64,000 nt of DNA from Sphingomonas sp. (GTDB taxonomy: Bacteria; Pseudomonadota; Alphaproteobacteria; Sphingomonadales; Sphingomonadaceae): assembly GCA_017304655.1 (NCBI GenBank), contig JAFKLY010000002.1:62001-126000 (forward strand), written 5' to 3'. Both the position numbers and the translations under genes were made by a program. Below are positions 26,782 to 35,913 of this stretch, piece after piece. Position 1 is the stretch's first letter. Every line of letters starts with the position of its first letter. Under the pieces are notes generated by a model. It saw only the letters and a list, made by a program, of their open reading frames with translations. It did not search any database and was not told the origin of the DNA.

Positions 26782-28860
26782 ATGGCCAAGGCACAAACGG
26801 GAAGCCGCGTGCGGATCTGGTTCTTTCGATTGCTCAAGACAGGCATCGCGCTCGGCATTGCCGGGCTGATCGCGCTGGTGGTTGCGGTCGTCATTGCCAT
26901 GCAGTCGTTGCCCAGCTTCGATGCATTGAAAAGCTCGCCCAACGGTCAGATGATCCGCGTCCATGCGGCGGACGGCACCGTGATCGTGTCGCTCGGGCCA
27001 AGCTATGGCCGCTGGCTCTCCTATGACCAGATTCCCGAGGTGATGACGCGTGCGCTCGTCTCGGTGGAGGACAAGCGCTTCTACATGCACCCCGGCGTCG
27101 ATCCGGTCGGCATGAGCCGTGCTGTTTGGGTCGGCTATATCCGCCGGGGCGAAGGACGCCGGCTGCAGGGCGCCTCGACCATCACGCAGCAGCTTGCGCG
27201 CAATATCTTCCTCAACAACAGCTACTCGGCCGGGCGCAAGTTTCGGGAGATCATCCTGGCGCTGGCGCTGGAACGCAAGTTCACCAAGCGGCAGATCCTC
27301 GAGCTGTATCTGAACAAGGTCTATTTCGGCGGCGGCGCTTATGGCGTGGATGCCGCCAGCCGCAAGTTCTTCGGGCATTCCGCCAGTTCGCTGAACCTTG
27401 CCGAGGCGGCGATCATCGCGGGCCTGGTCAAGGCGCCCTCGCATTATTCGCCCACGGCCGATGTCGAGGCAGCCGCCGGTCGCGCAGGTGTCGTGCTGGA
27501 CGTCATGCAGGACAATGGCGACATTACCTCCGCCGAGCGTGCCGCCGTCGATCTGGCAAGCGTCAAGATGGCACCGGAAAAGGCGCAGGATTCCGTGCGC
27601 TACTTCACGGACTGGGTGCTGCCGCAGCTCGACAATCTCATCGACGAACAGGAGCAGCCGCTGGACGTCTACACGACGATCAATCTCCAGCTTCAGCGCG
27701 CAGCGGTGAGCGCGATTCAGGGCAATGTGCCCGGCGGCGCCCAGGGTGCGCTCGTCAGCCTGGATCGGGACGGCGCCGTCCGTGCCATGGTCGGCGGGCT
27801 CGACTATATCAGCTCCAACTATAATCGCGCGACGACGGCCGAGCGCCAGCCCGGCTCGTCCTTCAAGCTCTTCGTCTATCTGACGGCGCTCGAGGCGGGC
27901 TACACGCCTGAGACCGCCGTCACCGACAGCCCGGTCACGATCAACGGCTGGAGTCCGCGCAACGACAATCGACGCAATGTCGGCGAGATCGACGTGCGGA
28001 CGGCCTTCGCTTATTCGATCAACACCGTCGCCGCGAAGCTGGGCATGGAGGTCGGCTTCGCATCGGTGGCGGACATGGCGCGGCGCTTCGGCATCTCGAC
28101 GACGATCAACACGCATCCCTCGATGGTGCTGGGGACCTCCGAGGTGCATCTGATCGACATGACTCAGGCCTTCGCCTCCGTCGCGCGCAAGGGCGTGGCA
28201 GTGAAGCCCTACGGCATTCTGAAGGTCACCACGGCCGACGGCGAGACGCTGTATGAGCATAAGGACGATACCAGCCGAGTGCTCGTCGCGCCCTGGGTGG
28301 CGGCCGGTATGACCGACCTCATGCAGACCGCCGTCAACACCGGAACAGGCCGCAATGCCCAGATCGGCCGCCCCGTGGCCGGCAAGACAGGCACGACGAC
28401 CAGCAACAAGGATGGCTGGTTCATCGGCTTCTCCAGCGGCCTCACCACCGGCGTGTGGATGGGCCGCGACGACAACAAGTCGATACCGGGACTGGCTGGC
28501 GGCCGGGCCCCGGCGCGTGCGTTTGCGTCCTATATGAAAGTCGCCGTCGCCAATCGTCCGGTCGAGAAGTTCGAGACGGAAGTCACGCTGCCCGAGTGGC
28601 AGCTCGAACCCGACGAGGAGGCCTATGGCCAGCCCGACAACGGCATGATGGTCGATGAAAATGGCTTGCCGATCGAGCGGCCCTCTGCGGAGGAGCAGCC
28701 TGATCCGGCAGCAAGCGACGAGGCGGCGCCGACGGCCAGCGCCCCGCAGAAGATCGACCAGCGCTGGATCGACGACGTGCTTGGCCGCAACCAGCGCTCG
28801 CCACAGCCGACGCAGCCAGCGCGTCCGCCCCGGCCGACCCCGCAGCAGACGCGCCCTTAG
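26782..28860 (+). CDS. Class A penicillin-binding protein (PBP1A type)
   Basis: Bifunctional peptidoglycan synthase of the inner membrane. One N-terminal membrane helix (about residues 21-40) is followed by the glycosyltransferase domain, with EDKRFYMHPGVD at 96-107 (catalytic Glu) and GASTITQQ at 130-137, then the transpeptidase with SSFK at 359-362 (acyl-Ser), SIN at 412-414 and KTG at 535-537. The last 70 residues are acidic and proline-rich, probably disordered. The length (692) fits PBP1A/1C-type enzymes. Confidence 0.95.
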   Translation: MAKAQTGSRVRIWFFRLLKTGIALGIAGLIALVVAVVIAMQSLPSFDALKSSPNGQMIRVHAADGTVIVSLGPSYGRWLSYDQIPEVMTRALVSVEDKRFYMHPGVDPVGMSRAVWVGYIRRGEGRRLQGASTITQQLARNIFLNNSYSAGRKFREIILALALERKFTKRQILELYLNKVYFGGGAYGVDAASRKFFGHSASSLNLAEAAIIAGLVKAPSHYSPTADVEAAAGRAGVVLDVMQDNGDITSAERAAVDLASVKMAPEKAQDSVRYFTDWVLPQLDNLIDEQEQPLDVYTTINLQLQRAAVSAIQGNVPGGAQGALVSLDRDGAVRAMVGGLDYISSNYNRATTAERQPGSSFKLFVYLTALEAGYTPETAVTDSPVTINGWSPRNDNRRNVGEIDVRTAFAYSINTVAAKLGMEVGFASVADMARRFGISTTINTHPSMVLGTSEVHLIDMTQAFASVARKGVAVKPYGILKVTTADGETLYEHKDDTSRVLVAPWVAAGMTDLMQTAVNTGTGRNAQIGRPVAGKTGTTTSNKDGWFIGFSSGLTTGVWMGRDDNKSIPGLAGGRAPARAFASYMKVAVANRPVEKFETEVTLPEWQLEPDEEAYGQPDNGMMVDENGLPIERPSAEEQPDPAASDEAAPTASAPQKIDQRWIDDVLGRNQRSPQPTQPARPPRPTPQQTRP

Positions 28861-28995
28861 AGCCACGCGTCGAAGGGATTTAACGGCTCCCGCCCACCCT
28901 GTGCCAGCGCCGGATTGGTTGTTTCGATTGTCTCGCGCTTGGCGTCCGCGCCCGGCAGCTCGGATAAAGGCAGATCGTCAGGATATTGAAGTACC

Positions 28996-29832
28996 GTGAA
29001 TTATCGCCACTCCTTCCATGCGGGCAATAGCGCCGATGTCGTGAAGCACAGCCTGCTGATCGCGCTCGTGCGGGCCTTGCAGCAGAAGCCGGGCGCGCTG
29101 ACCCTGATCGACACCCATGCCGGCTGCGGGATGTATGACCTCAACGGCGACGAAGCCCAACGCACCGGCGAGTCCGCGCAGGGCGTGGCGCGGGCCTTTG
29201 CCGACCGCAACCCCTTGCTGGACGAATACCGTGCCGCCGTTCAGGCGGTGAATGTCGGGGCCGAGCCTCAACTGTACCCCGGCTCGCCGCAGATCCTGGC
29301 GCAGCTTCTGCGCCCGCAGGATGTCCTGATCCTCAATGAAAAGCATCCCGAAGATGCCCATGCCCTGCGCGGCGTGATGCGCGGCACATCCGCTGCCGTG
29401 CATCAGCGCGACGCATACGAACTCTGGCTGGCAATGCTGCCGACGCGCACCGCGCGCGGCGTGGTCGTTGTCGACCCGCCATATGAGCAGACGGACGAGC
29501 GCGCACGCATCACCGCGACCCTCGCCGCCGCTCACCGCAAATGGGCGCATGGCGTGACGGTCATCTGGTATCCACTGAAGGACCGCGCCACGCATCAGCG
29601 GTGGAAGGGGCAGTTGCGCAGGCTCGGTATCCCGAAATTCCTGTGCGTGGAGCATTGGTTGTACGATAGCGATCAGCCCGAAATCTATAACGGCGCGGGG
29701 CTCTATATCATCAACCCGCCTTATGCCTTGACCCAGGCGCTGCCGCCGCTTCTGGAGGCCCTGCGCGCCGCACTGGCGCCGGAGGGGCGCAGGGGCAAGA
29801 TCACTGCCAATTGGTTGAGCGACCCTATTTAG
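28996..29832 (+). CDS. rlmJ: 23S rRNA (adenine(2030)-N6)-methyltransferase
   Basis: Methylates A2030 of 23S rRNA. The 278-residue protein opens with the invariant NYRHSFHAGNSADVVKH, has the SAM-binding LIDTHAGCGMYDL and the catalytic DPPYE near residue 160, and ends with NPPYAL. The start is GTG at 28996, fixed by the conserved N-terminus. Its stop faces the YgjP-like gene across copy B of the dispersed repeat. Confidence 0.95.
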   Translation: MNYRHSFHAGNSADVVKHSLLIALVRALQQKPGALTLIDTHAGCGMYDLNGDEAQRTGESAQGVARAFADRNPLLDEYRAAVQAVNVGAEPQLYPGSPQILAQLLRPQDVLILNEKHPEDAHALRGVMRGTSAAVHQRDAYELWLAMLPTRTARGVVVVDPPYEQTDERARITATLAAAHRKWAHGVTVIWYPLKDRATHQRWKGQLRRLGIPKFLCVEHWLYDSDQPEIYNGAGLYIINPPYALTQALPPLLEALRAALAPEGRRGKITANWLSDPI

Positions 29833-30239
29833 GCGGCGTGGACAAGTGGGCCGGCAGCGTCCGGTTGCAAGGCATCTCCCAGGAGATCGGGACCACTGGA
29901 TCGAGCCGCCTCGCTTTCCGCTGTCCTACACCCTGTCCGCCGTGGCAGCACCGACCTGACGCCGATTCCTGTCCAAACCAGACAGGCGCGGGCGAAACAT
30001 GGCTCTTTCTCAATGCGGCATGTCTTGGCTCCGGCGGCACAGGCTTTGCGGGTGGCACGCTGGCGTCCGCTAAATCGGTGGCGCGCGAAAGGTGCGAGAA
30101 GCGGAAGTTCATGCCCCCGTGTCGTGAGCTTCGTGAACTTCCAGCGTCCCGCGCGCTGTTGGACTGGCGCCGGTGCGACCGACTTGCGGGCCGCTGCCGC
30201 CGCCCCGTCTCCACCGCCTCGGGTTTTGGCGGCGTCTGC
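29833..30239. other. 407-base tail-to-tail gap holding repeat copy B
   Basis: Lies between the rlmJ and YgjP-like stops. Apart from the repeat I see nothing; open frames across it are low-complexity and overlap neighbours. Confidence 0.6.
29914..30170 (+). repeat. Dispersed repeat, copy B
   Basis: Three conserved blocks: (1) TTTCCGCTGTCCTACACCCTGT near 29914-29947; (2) a 44-bp block at 29968-30011 identical to copy C, starting with the hairpin CCTGTC (29968-29973) and GACAGG (29981-29986); (3) a 45-bp block at 30098-30142 with the GAAGTTCA/TGAACTTC inverted repeat. The parts between blocks differ among copies. No transposase or conserved ORF is inside. Confidence 0.88.
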
Positions 30240-30953
30240 CTAAACGGTGTAGCGATGCAGCCCGGCGCCATCGCGCCGCAGCCAGGCTCGCGCAGTGTCC
30301 GGATCGACCGGAGAGATCATTCGCACCAGTTCGTGGAATTCCGGCCCATGATGCATGTGGCGCAGATGCGCGACTTCGTGCGCGACTGTGGCGAGCCGCA
30401 CGTGCGGCGGCGCCAGAATGAGCCGCCAGCTGTAGCGTATGTCGCCGCGCCCGGAGCAGCTGCCCCAGCGCGCGCGCGGATCGCCGATCGAAACCTTGCC
30501 GAGGGGCAGGCCGTGCCGACCCGCAAGCAGTGCGGTCTCCCGCGAGAGCGTGTCGCGCGCGTGCGCCTTGAGCCAGCGCATCGCTCGTGCGCCGGCAAGA
30601 TCGGCCGGGCCACCGACGAAAAGCCAGCCTTCTTCGCGCCGGACCTGCCGACCGGCGAGACCCGTTGCGCGGATGACCAGCGCTTCGCCTTCGACCGGAA
30701 CGACCGCGCCATCGCTCAGCAGCACCCGTCCGCGCGCCCGGCTGCGTTGGTCCTCGACCCAGGCGGATTGGGTGCGCGCCCAGTCCAGCGCCGCCCGGAG
30801 CGAGGCGCGGGCGGGTATGGTGAGCAGCGCCCGGTCCGCCAGCCCGTCGAAGCGCAGCTTCATGCGGCGCGCCCGGCCGTGACGCTGGACGACCAGCGCG
30901 ACGGCCGCGCCGTCCGTCAGCGTCAGGCTGTGCTCAGAGCGGGCGCTCGACAA
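30240..30953 (-). CDS. YgjP-like (DUF45) zinc metallopeptidase domain protein
   Basis: A 237-residue protein of the YgjP/SprT-like group, with the zinc-binding HEVAHLRHMHHGPEFHEL near the C-terminus (HExxH plus a downstream His) and the family's RWGSCSGRGDIRYSWRLILAP. Function poorly known. The start is uncertain: a TTG at 30953 gives a sensible N-terminus and would overlap the end of ycgN by 20 bases; the frame is open to 31100 but that part lies inside ycgN. Confidence 0.8.
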   Translation of the reverse strand: MSSARSEHSLTLTDGAAVALVVQRHGRARRMKLRFDGLADRALLTIPARASLRAALDWARTQSAWVEDQRSRARGRVLLSDGAVVPVEGEALVIRATGLAGRQVRREEGWLFVGGPADLAGARAMRWLKAHARDTLSRETALLAGRHGLPLGKVSIGDPRARWGSCSGRGDIRYSWRLILAPPHVRLATVAHEVAHLRHMHHGPEFHELVRMISPVDPDTARAWLRRDGAGLHRYTV

Positions 30954-31359
30954 TATGGTTCTCCAGGTCGCCAGCGAGCGTTTCCGGAATGGTCCAGCCG
31001 CGCACGGAGTGTCCCTCGCGATGCACCGCCTCGCGATCCCCGCAGACGAGATAGTGCCAGGACGGCAGGGACTCGCCTTGCGCACGCAGCTTGTAAGCAC
31101 AGCTTTCGGGCAACCACTCGATGCCTGCGAGCTTGGCGGGTGTCAGGCGCAGGCAATCGGGAACGAAGGCGCGGCGATGCCGGTAGTTGCTACAGCGTGC
31201 AGTCTCCCGGTCGAGCAGGCGGCACGCGACGTTGGTAGGGTAGATGCGGCCGGTATCCGCATCTTCCACCTTGTGCAGGCAGCATTTGCCGCATCCGTCG
31301 CACAGGGCTTCCCACTGCGCGCGATCAAGCGTCCCGAGCGGCTGCTCCCAGAAGCTCAT
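30934..31359 (-). CDS. ycgN: YcgN-family cysteine-cluster protein
   Basis: A 141-residue member of the UPF0260/YcgN family (zinc or Fe-S binding). Cysteines at 20, 23, 26 and 27 (CDGCGKCC) match the conserved cluster, with more at 46, 56 and in FVPDCLRL. LPESCAYKLRAQGESLPSWHYLVCGD is typical. The function is unknown. The ATG at 31359 overlaps the SCO stop by 4 bases (ATGA). Confidence 0.9.
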   Translation of the reverse strand: MSFWEQPLGTLDRAQWEALCDGCGKCCLHKVEDADTGRIYPTNVACRLLDRETARCSNYRHRRAFVPDCLRLTPAKLAGIEWLPESCAYKLRAQGESLPSWHYLVCGDREAVHREGHSVRGWTIPETLAGDLENHIVERPL

Positions 31360-31988
31360 TGCACGAAGCGGGCGAGGAAATCCCGCACCGCTTCCGGCGG
31401 TGCATCGTCGTGCCCGTCCTGCATCGTGTCGTCCACCGGCACGAGCGCGATGGGCTTGCCATCCGGGCCGAACAGGGCCGGGGTACGCGAGTGGCTGACG
31501 AGATAGTCCTTCGTGGCGGCCGGGTCGCCCGTCTTGCTCGCAACCACGACAAACGCCTTCTTCACGGCCTCGATCTGCTCCGCCGTGCCGGTGAGGCCAA
31601 TGAGGCGGGGGTGGAAGGCAGTGACGTAGGTCTTGATGACCGCGGGCGTATCGCGCTGCGGATCAACCGTGATGAAGATCGGCTGGACCTTCGCCGCTTT
31701 GGCCGGATCGGATTTTTCGAACAGGCGGAAGCCGGCCATGATCTTGTTGAGATCGAACGGGCAGACGTCCGGGCACCATGTATAGCCGAAATAGACCAGC
31801 CGATACTGGCCGTTGAAGTCGGCCCAGCGCACGGTCTTTCCGTTCTGGTCGGTGAGCGTGAAATCGCCGCCCATGCGCGCGCCGACCAGATTGCCCTCTG
31901 CCGGTGCCTGCCCCTCGTTCGCCGGCTGGCACCCGGCCAGGGACAAGGCCGCTACGAGGAAAAGGAAATGTTTGCGGGCTTTGTTCAT
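31356..31988 (-). CDS. SCO1/SenC-family copper chaperone lipoprotein
   Basis: Delivers copper to the CuA centre of cytochrome c oxidase or acts as a thiol reductase for it. The 210-residue protein has a lipobox LAGC with Cys20, a thioredoxin fold, the copper ligands Cys72 and Cys76 (CPDVC) and His166 (VSHSRTP). No strong ribosome site marks the start; the ATG at 31988 puts the signal peptide at the N-terminus, and an ATG 15 bases earlier is an alternative. Coupled to ycgN downstream. Confidence 0.9.
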   Translation of the reverse strand: MNKARKHFLFLVAALSLAGCQPANEGQAPAEGNLVGARMGGDFTLTDQNGKTVRWADFNGQYRLVYFGYTWCPDVCPFDLNKIMAGFRLFEKSDPAKAAKVQPIFITVDPQRDTPAVIKTYVTAFHPRLIGLTGTAEQIEAVKKAFVVVASKTGDPAATKDYLVSHSRTPALFGPDGKPIALVPVDDTMQDGHDDAPPEAVRDFLARFVQ

Positions 31989-32066
31989 GACATGGCCAGC
32001 CATGCCCTGCTAATGGGCCAAGCGCAACCGCATAGGCGGGCCCGAACCTTGAGGGGGAAGAGAGAC

Positions 32067-32705
32067 GTGACGCAGCATCGCCGACACCTGACAACGCGCC
32101 CGGCGAGGCGTTGGCTCGCTATTGCGCTGGCGACAATTGTCGGCCTGATGGCCGTGCAGCCGGCAGCAGCGCAGTTCTCGGACAGCTACAAGTTCCTGGA
32201 GTCGATCCGCAAATCGGACAATGATGCGATCATCAAGTTCCTGGAGCAGCCCGGTGTCACGCCGATCAACACCAAGGACAAGACGACCGGGGAGACGGCC
32301 TTGCTGATCGTCGTTGGTCGGCGCGACCTGACCATGACCAATTATCTGCTGGCCCGCGGCGCGCGCCCGGACCTCTCGGACAATAACGGCCGCACGCCGC
32401 TGATGCTGGCCGTGGAGAAGCGCTTCCTGGAAGGCGCGCAACTCCTGATCGGGCGTGGCGCCAACCTCAATCAGGCGAATGGCAGCGGCGAGACGCCGCT
32501 CATTCGCGCGGTGCAGATCCGCGATCTGGAAATGGTGCGTTTGCTGATGACCAACGGCGCCGATCCCAACAAGCGCGATGCGCTCGCCGGCATGTCCGCG
32601 ATCGATTATGCCAAGGCCGGTGCGCCCGTTGCCGGTATGATGGACGCGCTGACGGCCAAGCAGGTCGCGCCCAGGAACAAGGCGGTGCAGGGCCCGACGC
32701 TCTGA
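32067..32705 (+). CDS. Exported ankyrin-repeat protein
   Basis: A 212-residue protein with a signal peptide (about 1-36, ending PAAAQ) and at least four ankyrin repeats: TTGETALLIVVGRRDLTMTNYLLARGA, NNGRTPLMLAVEKRFLEGAQLLIGRGA, GSGETPLIRAVQIRDLEMVRLLMTNGA and a partial fourth. A periplasmic protein-protein scaffold is likely; such proteins are sometimes linked to catalase or peroxide defence, but nothing here shows it. The start GTG at 32067 has GAGGGGGAAG upstream. Divergent from the SCO gene. Confidence 0.82.
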   Translation: MTQHRRHLTTRPARRWLAIALATIVGLMAVQPAAAQFSDSYKFLESIRKSDNDAIIKFLEQPGVTPINTKDKTTGETALLIVVGRRDLTMTNYLLARGARPDLSDNNGRTPLMLAVEKRFLEGAQLLIGRGANLNQANGSGETPLIRAVQIRDLEMVRLLMTNGADPNKRDALAGMSAIDYAKAGAPVAGMMDALTAKQVAPRNKAVQGPTL

Positions 32706-32730
32706 CGTCCATCCGGCAGGCCGTCCGCCA

Positions 32731-33831
32731 TCAGCCGAACGCCAGCCTGAGCTGAGCGCTCTCTTGCTCCTCCTCGTCATCACTGGAATCGACGAGGTTC
32801 GAGAGCCCGAGGCCGAGCAGTCTCGCGCCGATGGGCAGCGGCATTTGCGCGCGCAGCAGTTCCGTACCGATCGCGAGCAGATCCTCGGCATTGACCGGCG
32901 GGGCGGAAAGCGTGCGGGAGCGGGTGAGAATCCGGAAATCGCCCAGCTTGATCTTGAGCGTGACCGTTCGCCCGGTCGCGCGGGCAGCGATGACGCGCTC
33001 CCAGAGGCGGGCGGCGATCTTTTCCAGTTCCGCGATCAATCGCTCTTCGGCGCCAATGTCCGTCTCGAACGTGTCCTCGACGCTGATCGACTTGCGCACT
33101 TCCCGATCCCGGACAGGCCGCTCGTCGATGCCGCGCGCCGCACCGTGATAGAAGGAGGCCGTCCTGCCGAAATGACGTTGCAGGGCTGGCAGCGTCCAGG
33201 CCTTCAGGTCCTCACCGCTATGAATGCCGAGCGTCGCCATGCGCCGTGCCGTTACCGGGCCGATGCCGTGGATGCGCGCGACAGGCATGGTGCTCATGAA
33301 GGCTTCGGCATCCTCGGGTTTCACGACGCAGAGTCCATCGGGTTTGTTCTGGTCCGAGGCGAGTTTGGCGATCAGCTTGTTGCAGGAGACGCCAGCGGAT
33401 GCAGTGAGGCCGGTTTCCTCTCGGATCAGCCGGCGAATTTCCTGCGCGATATAGGTCGCCGAGACGATGCCGAGCTTGTTGTGCGTCACGTCCAGATAGG
33501 CCTCGTCCAGTGAGAGGGGCTGGATGACGTCCGTGAACCGCTCGAAAATGGCCCTGATCTGTTGGGACACTTCGCGATAGGCGTCGAAGCGCGCGCGCAC
33601 GAAGATCAGATCGGGGCACAGGCGCCGGGCCTGCGCGCCCGGCATGGCCGAACGCACGCCGAACTTGCGCGCTTCGTAGCTCGCTGCCGCCACCACGCCG
33701 CGCGGTCCGCCCCCGCCCACGGCGATCGGCTGGCCGCGCAGCACCGGGTCGTCGCGCTGCTCCACGGACGCATAAAAGGCATCCATGTCGATATGGATGA
33801 TCTTGCGGTGCTGGCCACACGCCTCGGGCAT
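32731..33831 (-). CDS. dinB: DNA polymerase IV
   Basis: Y-family translesion polymerase. The 366-residue protein has the catalytic acids in IDMDAF (Asp15) and SLDEAYLD (Asp109, Glu110), a helix-hairpin-helix (IHGIGPVTARRMATLGI), and ends in a clamp-binding motif QLRLAF. The gene is complete, convergent with the ankyrin gene. Confidence 0.96.
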   Translation of the reverse strand: MPEACGQHRKIIHIDMDAFYASVEQRDDPVLRGQPIAVGGGGPRGVVAAASYEARKFGVRSAMPGAQARRLCPDLIFVRARFDAYREVSQQIRAIFERFTDVIQPLSLDEAYLDVTHNKLGIVSATYIAQEIRRLIREETGLTASAGVSCNKLIAKLASDQNKPDGLCVVKPEDAEAFMSTMPVARIHGIGPVTARRMATLGIHSGEDLKAWTLPALQRHFGRTASFYHGAARGIDERPVRDREVRKSISVEDTFETDIGAEERLIAELEKIAARLWERVIAARATGRTVTLKIKLGDFRILTRSRTLSAPPVNAEDLLAIGTELLRAQMPLPIGARLLGLGLSNLVDSSDDEEEQESAQLRLAFG

Positions 33832-33946
33832 GGCCGCCTTATGTCATGATAAATGATCGAACGAAAGGGGAACATGGCGGGCTTGGCCTTGTCGATGCCG
33901 ATCCCCTTGACTACCCATTATTCCCGGCAATTTCAGAAAGGATCCG

Positions 33947-34369
33947 ATGGCGAGCGAAGCGCAAACTCATGACGGCGCCTGTCACTGCGGCGCGGTGCGT
34001 TTTCGCGTGCATCTGCCCGAGGGGCTGGCCTCCGCGCGCCGCTGCACCTGCTCGCTTTGCCGGATGCGCGGTGCCATTGCCGTCAGCGCCCCGCTGGATG
34101 GGTTCACGATCCTGGCCGGCGAGGATGCGTTCAGCTGCTATCAATTCAACACGCGCACGGCGAAGCACTATTTCTGCGCGCACTGCGGCATCTACACGCA
34201 TCACCAGCGCCGCTCGAACCCCCAGCAATATGGGGTCAATGCAGCCTGCCTTGCTGGGGTGAGTCCGTTCGATTTCGCCGAGGTGATCGTGAACGATGGC
34301 GTCCATCATCCATCCGATACGGGCCGATCGCGCGTCGCGGGCATCCTGCGCTTCACGCCGAGCGCGTAA
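33947..34369 (+). CDS. GFA-family (glutathione-dependent formaldehyde-activating-like) protein
   Basis: A 140-residue zinc-binding protein of the GFA family (CENP-V fold). Zinc ligands are in CHCGA (Cys12, Cys14), CTCSLC (Cys33, 35, 38) and CAHCG (Cys77, 80). Family members range from S-(hydroxymethyl)glutathione synthase to uncharacterised proteins; no formaldehyde genes adjoin it, so the role is open. The ATG at 33947 follows AGAAAGGA. Confidence 0.87.
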   Translation: MASEAQTHDGACHCGAVRFRVHLPEGLASARRCTCSLCRMRGAIAVSAPLDGFTILAGEDAFSCYQFNTRTAKHYFCAHCGIYTHHQRRSNPQQYGVNAACLAGVSPFDFAEVIVNDGVHHPSDTGRSRVAGILRFTPSA

Positions 34370-34843
34370 GGCTCGCCGCTGTTGCCGCGTCCGTTGTTCC
34401 ACCCGCTTGCGCGAAGCGTTTCCAGAGGGCGCGATCGCGCAGGTGAGAGCGCCGCGCAACGCTGATCCAACAGCGCACCGGGCGCCGGAAGTTCACGAAG
34501 TTCACGACACGGGGGCATGAACTTCCGCTTCCCGGCACTTTCTCGACGGCCGGATGCAGTGGATGCGAGCACCTGCTCCACGAAGTCTGTGCTGCCTGAT
34601 GGTAAAGATGTTGCACCGAGAAAGAGCCATGTTTCGCCCGCGCCTGTCTGGTTTGGACAGGCCCGGGCCCTGTTCGCACTGCCACGACGGACAGGGCGTA
34701 GGACAGCGGAAAAGTGAGACTGAGGCGGCATTCCTTCATGCCGTCCCCCGTGCGGGACCCTGGGAGTGGCGAAGGGGAGCAATGGATCATCCGGTTTGGC
34801 GCCGATGTCATGTCGTGCGGACGGGCGATCCGCCCCAGGCGCC
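34370..34843. other. 474-base tail-to-tail gap holding repeat copy C
   Basis: The GFA and YceD stops face each other. Copy C of the dispersed repeat fills its centre; the rest shows no gene or RNA. Confidence 0.6.
34455..34715 (-). repeat. Dispersed repeat, copy C (inverted)
   Basis: Minus-strand copy of the repeat. The 45-bp hairpin block is at 34487-34531, the 44-bp block at 34618-34661 (identical to copy B), and the first block (TTTTCCGCTGTCCTACGCCCTGTCC) near 34690-34715. Only spacer sequences differ from copy B. Confidence 0.88.
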
Positions 34844-35395
34844 CTAATCGCCGGATTTGCCGAGCTTCAGTCCTTTGAGCGCAGCGAAGGGGCCGGCGTC
34901 TTCCTCGCTCAGGACGCCCATCTTGCGCAGCGTCGCGTCTGCGTCTGGCGCGCGGGGATAGGGATCGAGATTGAGGGCCAGCGTCTGCGCGACCGTCTCG
35001 CCCAAGTCGATGCGCTCATTCTCAAGCGGCAGCAGATCGCAATCCTCGTCGCTCAGCTCGATTTCGTCCTCCGCCGCTTCCGCTACATCGCCGGTGTCGA
35101 GACCGCGCATGAAGCGCACGGTGAAGGGCACATCGAGATGCGCGGGCACATCCTCGCCCGTCGCCACGCAGGCCTGGACAAGATCGGCGGTCAGCGTGCC
35201 GGTGACGCGGCATCCGGCGGCTTCCTGTATGACATGCAGCCGCGCCTCCAGCCGATCGAGCGCGCGCAGGCTGAACCGGCGCGCCAGGGCTGCACATTCC
35301 TCCGCCGTGGCGCTGACCACCCGTTCGCGGCTGCCGTCGCCAAATTCATTGGCGCGCAGGGGGCGAGAAAATTCGCTGGAGGACAGTGCGGACAC
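34844..35395 (-). CDS. yceD: YceD/DUF177 family protein (23S rRNA accumulation)
   Basis: A 183-residue member of the YceD family, linked to 23S rRNA accumulation and often located upstream of rpmF/plsX. The GTG at 35395 begins VSALSSSEFSRPLRANEF; the C-terminus has the usual DADATLRKMG and FAALKGLKLGK. Here no rpmF follows. It begins 2 bases after the bc1 chaperone stop, so the two are co-transcribed. Confidence 0.88.
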   Translation of the reverse strand: MSALSSSEFSRPLRANEFGDGSRERVVSATAEECAALARRFSLRALDRLEARLHVIQEAAGCRVTGTLTADLVQACVATGEDVPAHLDVPFTVRFMRGLDTGDVAEAAEDEIELSDEDCDLLPLENERIDLGETVAQTLALNLDPYPRAPDADATLRKMGVLSEEDAGPFAALKGLKLGKSGD

Positions 35396-35397
35396 GA

Positions 35398-35913
35398 TCA
35401 GTCGCCCAGCTGCCCGGCGAGCAGCGCGGCGAGATCCCGCTGCGCCAGCCGATCGGCGAGCGCACGCAGTTGCGCCTCGGCATAAGCGAGCTCGTCCGCT
35501 GCCGGCGGCTGGCCGCGATAGAGATTGCGCACCAGCGCCTCGGCAAGCGGTGCTTCGCCGGAGAGGCCGGCGCGATAGGCCGCCAGCCGCCCGCCGAGCG
35601 CGCCGACCATGCGGCCGACATGCTTGCCCACCACCACGTCGCCAAAGCCGATCTCGCGAATCTGCCCATCCATGTCGTCGATGAACAGCTCTGTGAGCTT
35701 GACCGACTCCGGCTTGGCCTCCAGCGCGTCGAGCCGGATGAGGACCAGCGAGAGGATGGCGGCGACCATGTCGAACCGCCCATCGAGCGTATCGGCGACA
35801 CCGCCGTCCAGATACCAATGCGGTTGACGCGCTGTCTCGACAACGGCGGCGTAAAGCGGCCGCAGTGGCGCGCGATCATCCTTGCGGGTGAAAAGGGAAG
35901 TGAGAAAACTCAT
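35398..35913 (-). CDS. Ubiquinol-cytochrome c chaperone family protein (CBP3-like)
   Basis: Assembly factor family for cytochrome b of the bc1 complex. The 171-residue protein has HWYLDGGVADTLDGRFDMVAAILSLVLIRLD, ELFIDDMDGQIREIGFGDVVVGKHVGRMVGALGGRLAAY, matching the CBP3/UQCC domain. The ATG at 35913 starts the family N-terminus (MSFLTSLFTRK). It precedes yceD and is divergent from bamE, a common alphaproteobacterial arrangement. Confidence 0.9.
   Translation of the reverse strand: MSFLTSLFTRKDDRAPLRPLYAAVVETARQPHWYLDGGVADTLDGRFDMVAAILSLVLIRLDALEAKPESVKLTELFIDDMDGQIREIGFGDVVVGKHVGRMVGALGGRLAAYRAGLSGEAPLAEALVRNLYRGQPPAADELAYAEAQLRALADRLAQRDLAALLAGQLGD

Noticed and set aside
26755..28866. A long minus-strand frame opposite PBP1A
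   Set aside because: Same reason: antisense to a gene with all catalytic motifs, no domain of its own.
29811..31238. A plus-strand frame of 475 codons across repeat copy B and opposite the YgjP-like and ycgN genes
   Set aside because: It starts inside rlmJ, crosses the repeat and runs antisense to two recognisable genes; no domain is visible.
34306..34782. A possible small protein shared by repeat copies B and C (both read CPNQTGAGETWLFL and KRKFMPPCRELRELP)
   Set aside because: The likeness follows from the conserved DNA blocks; copy A does not keep the frame, the spacers differ, and there is no ribosome site.
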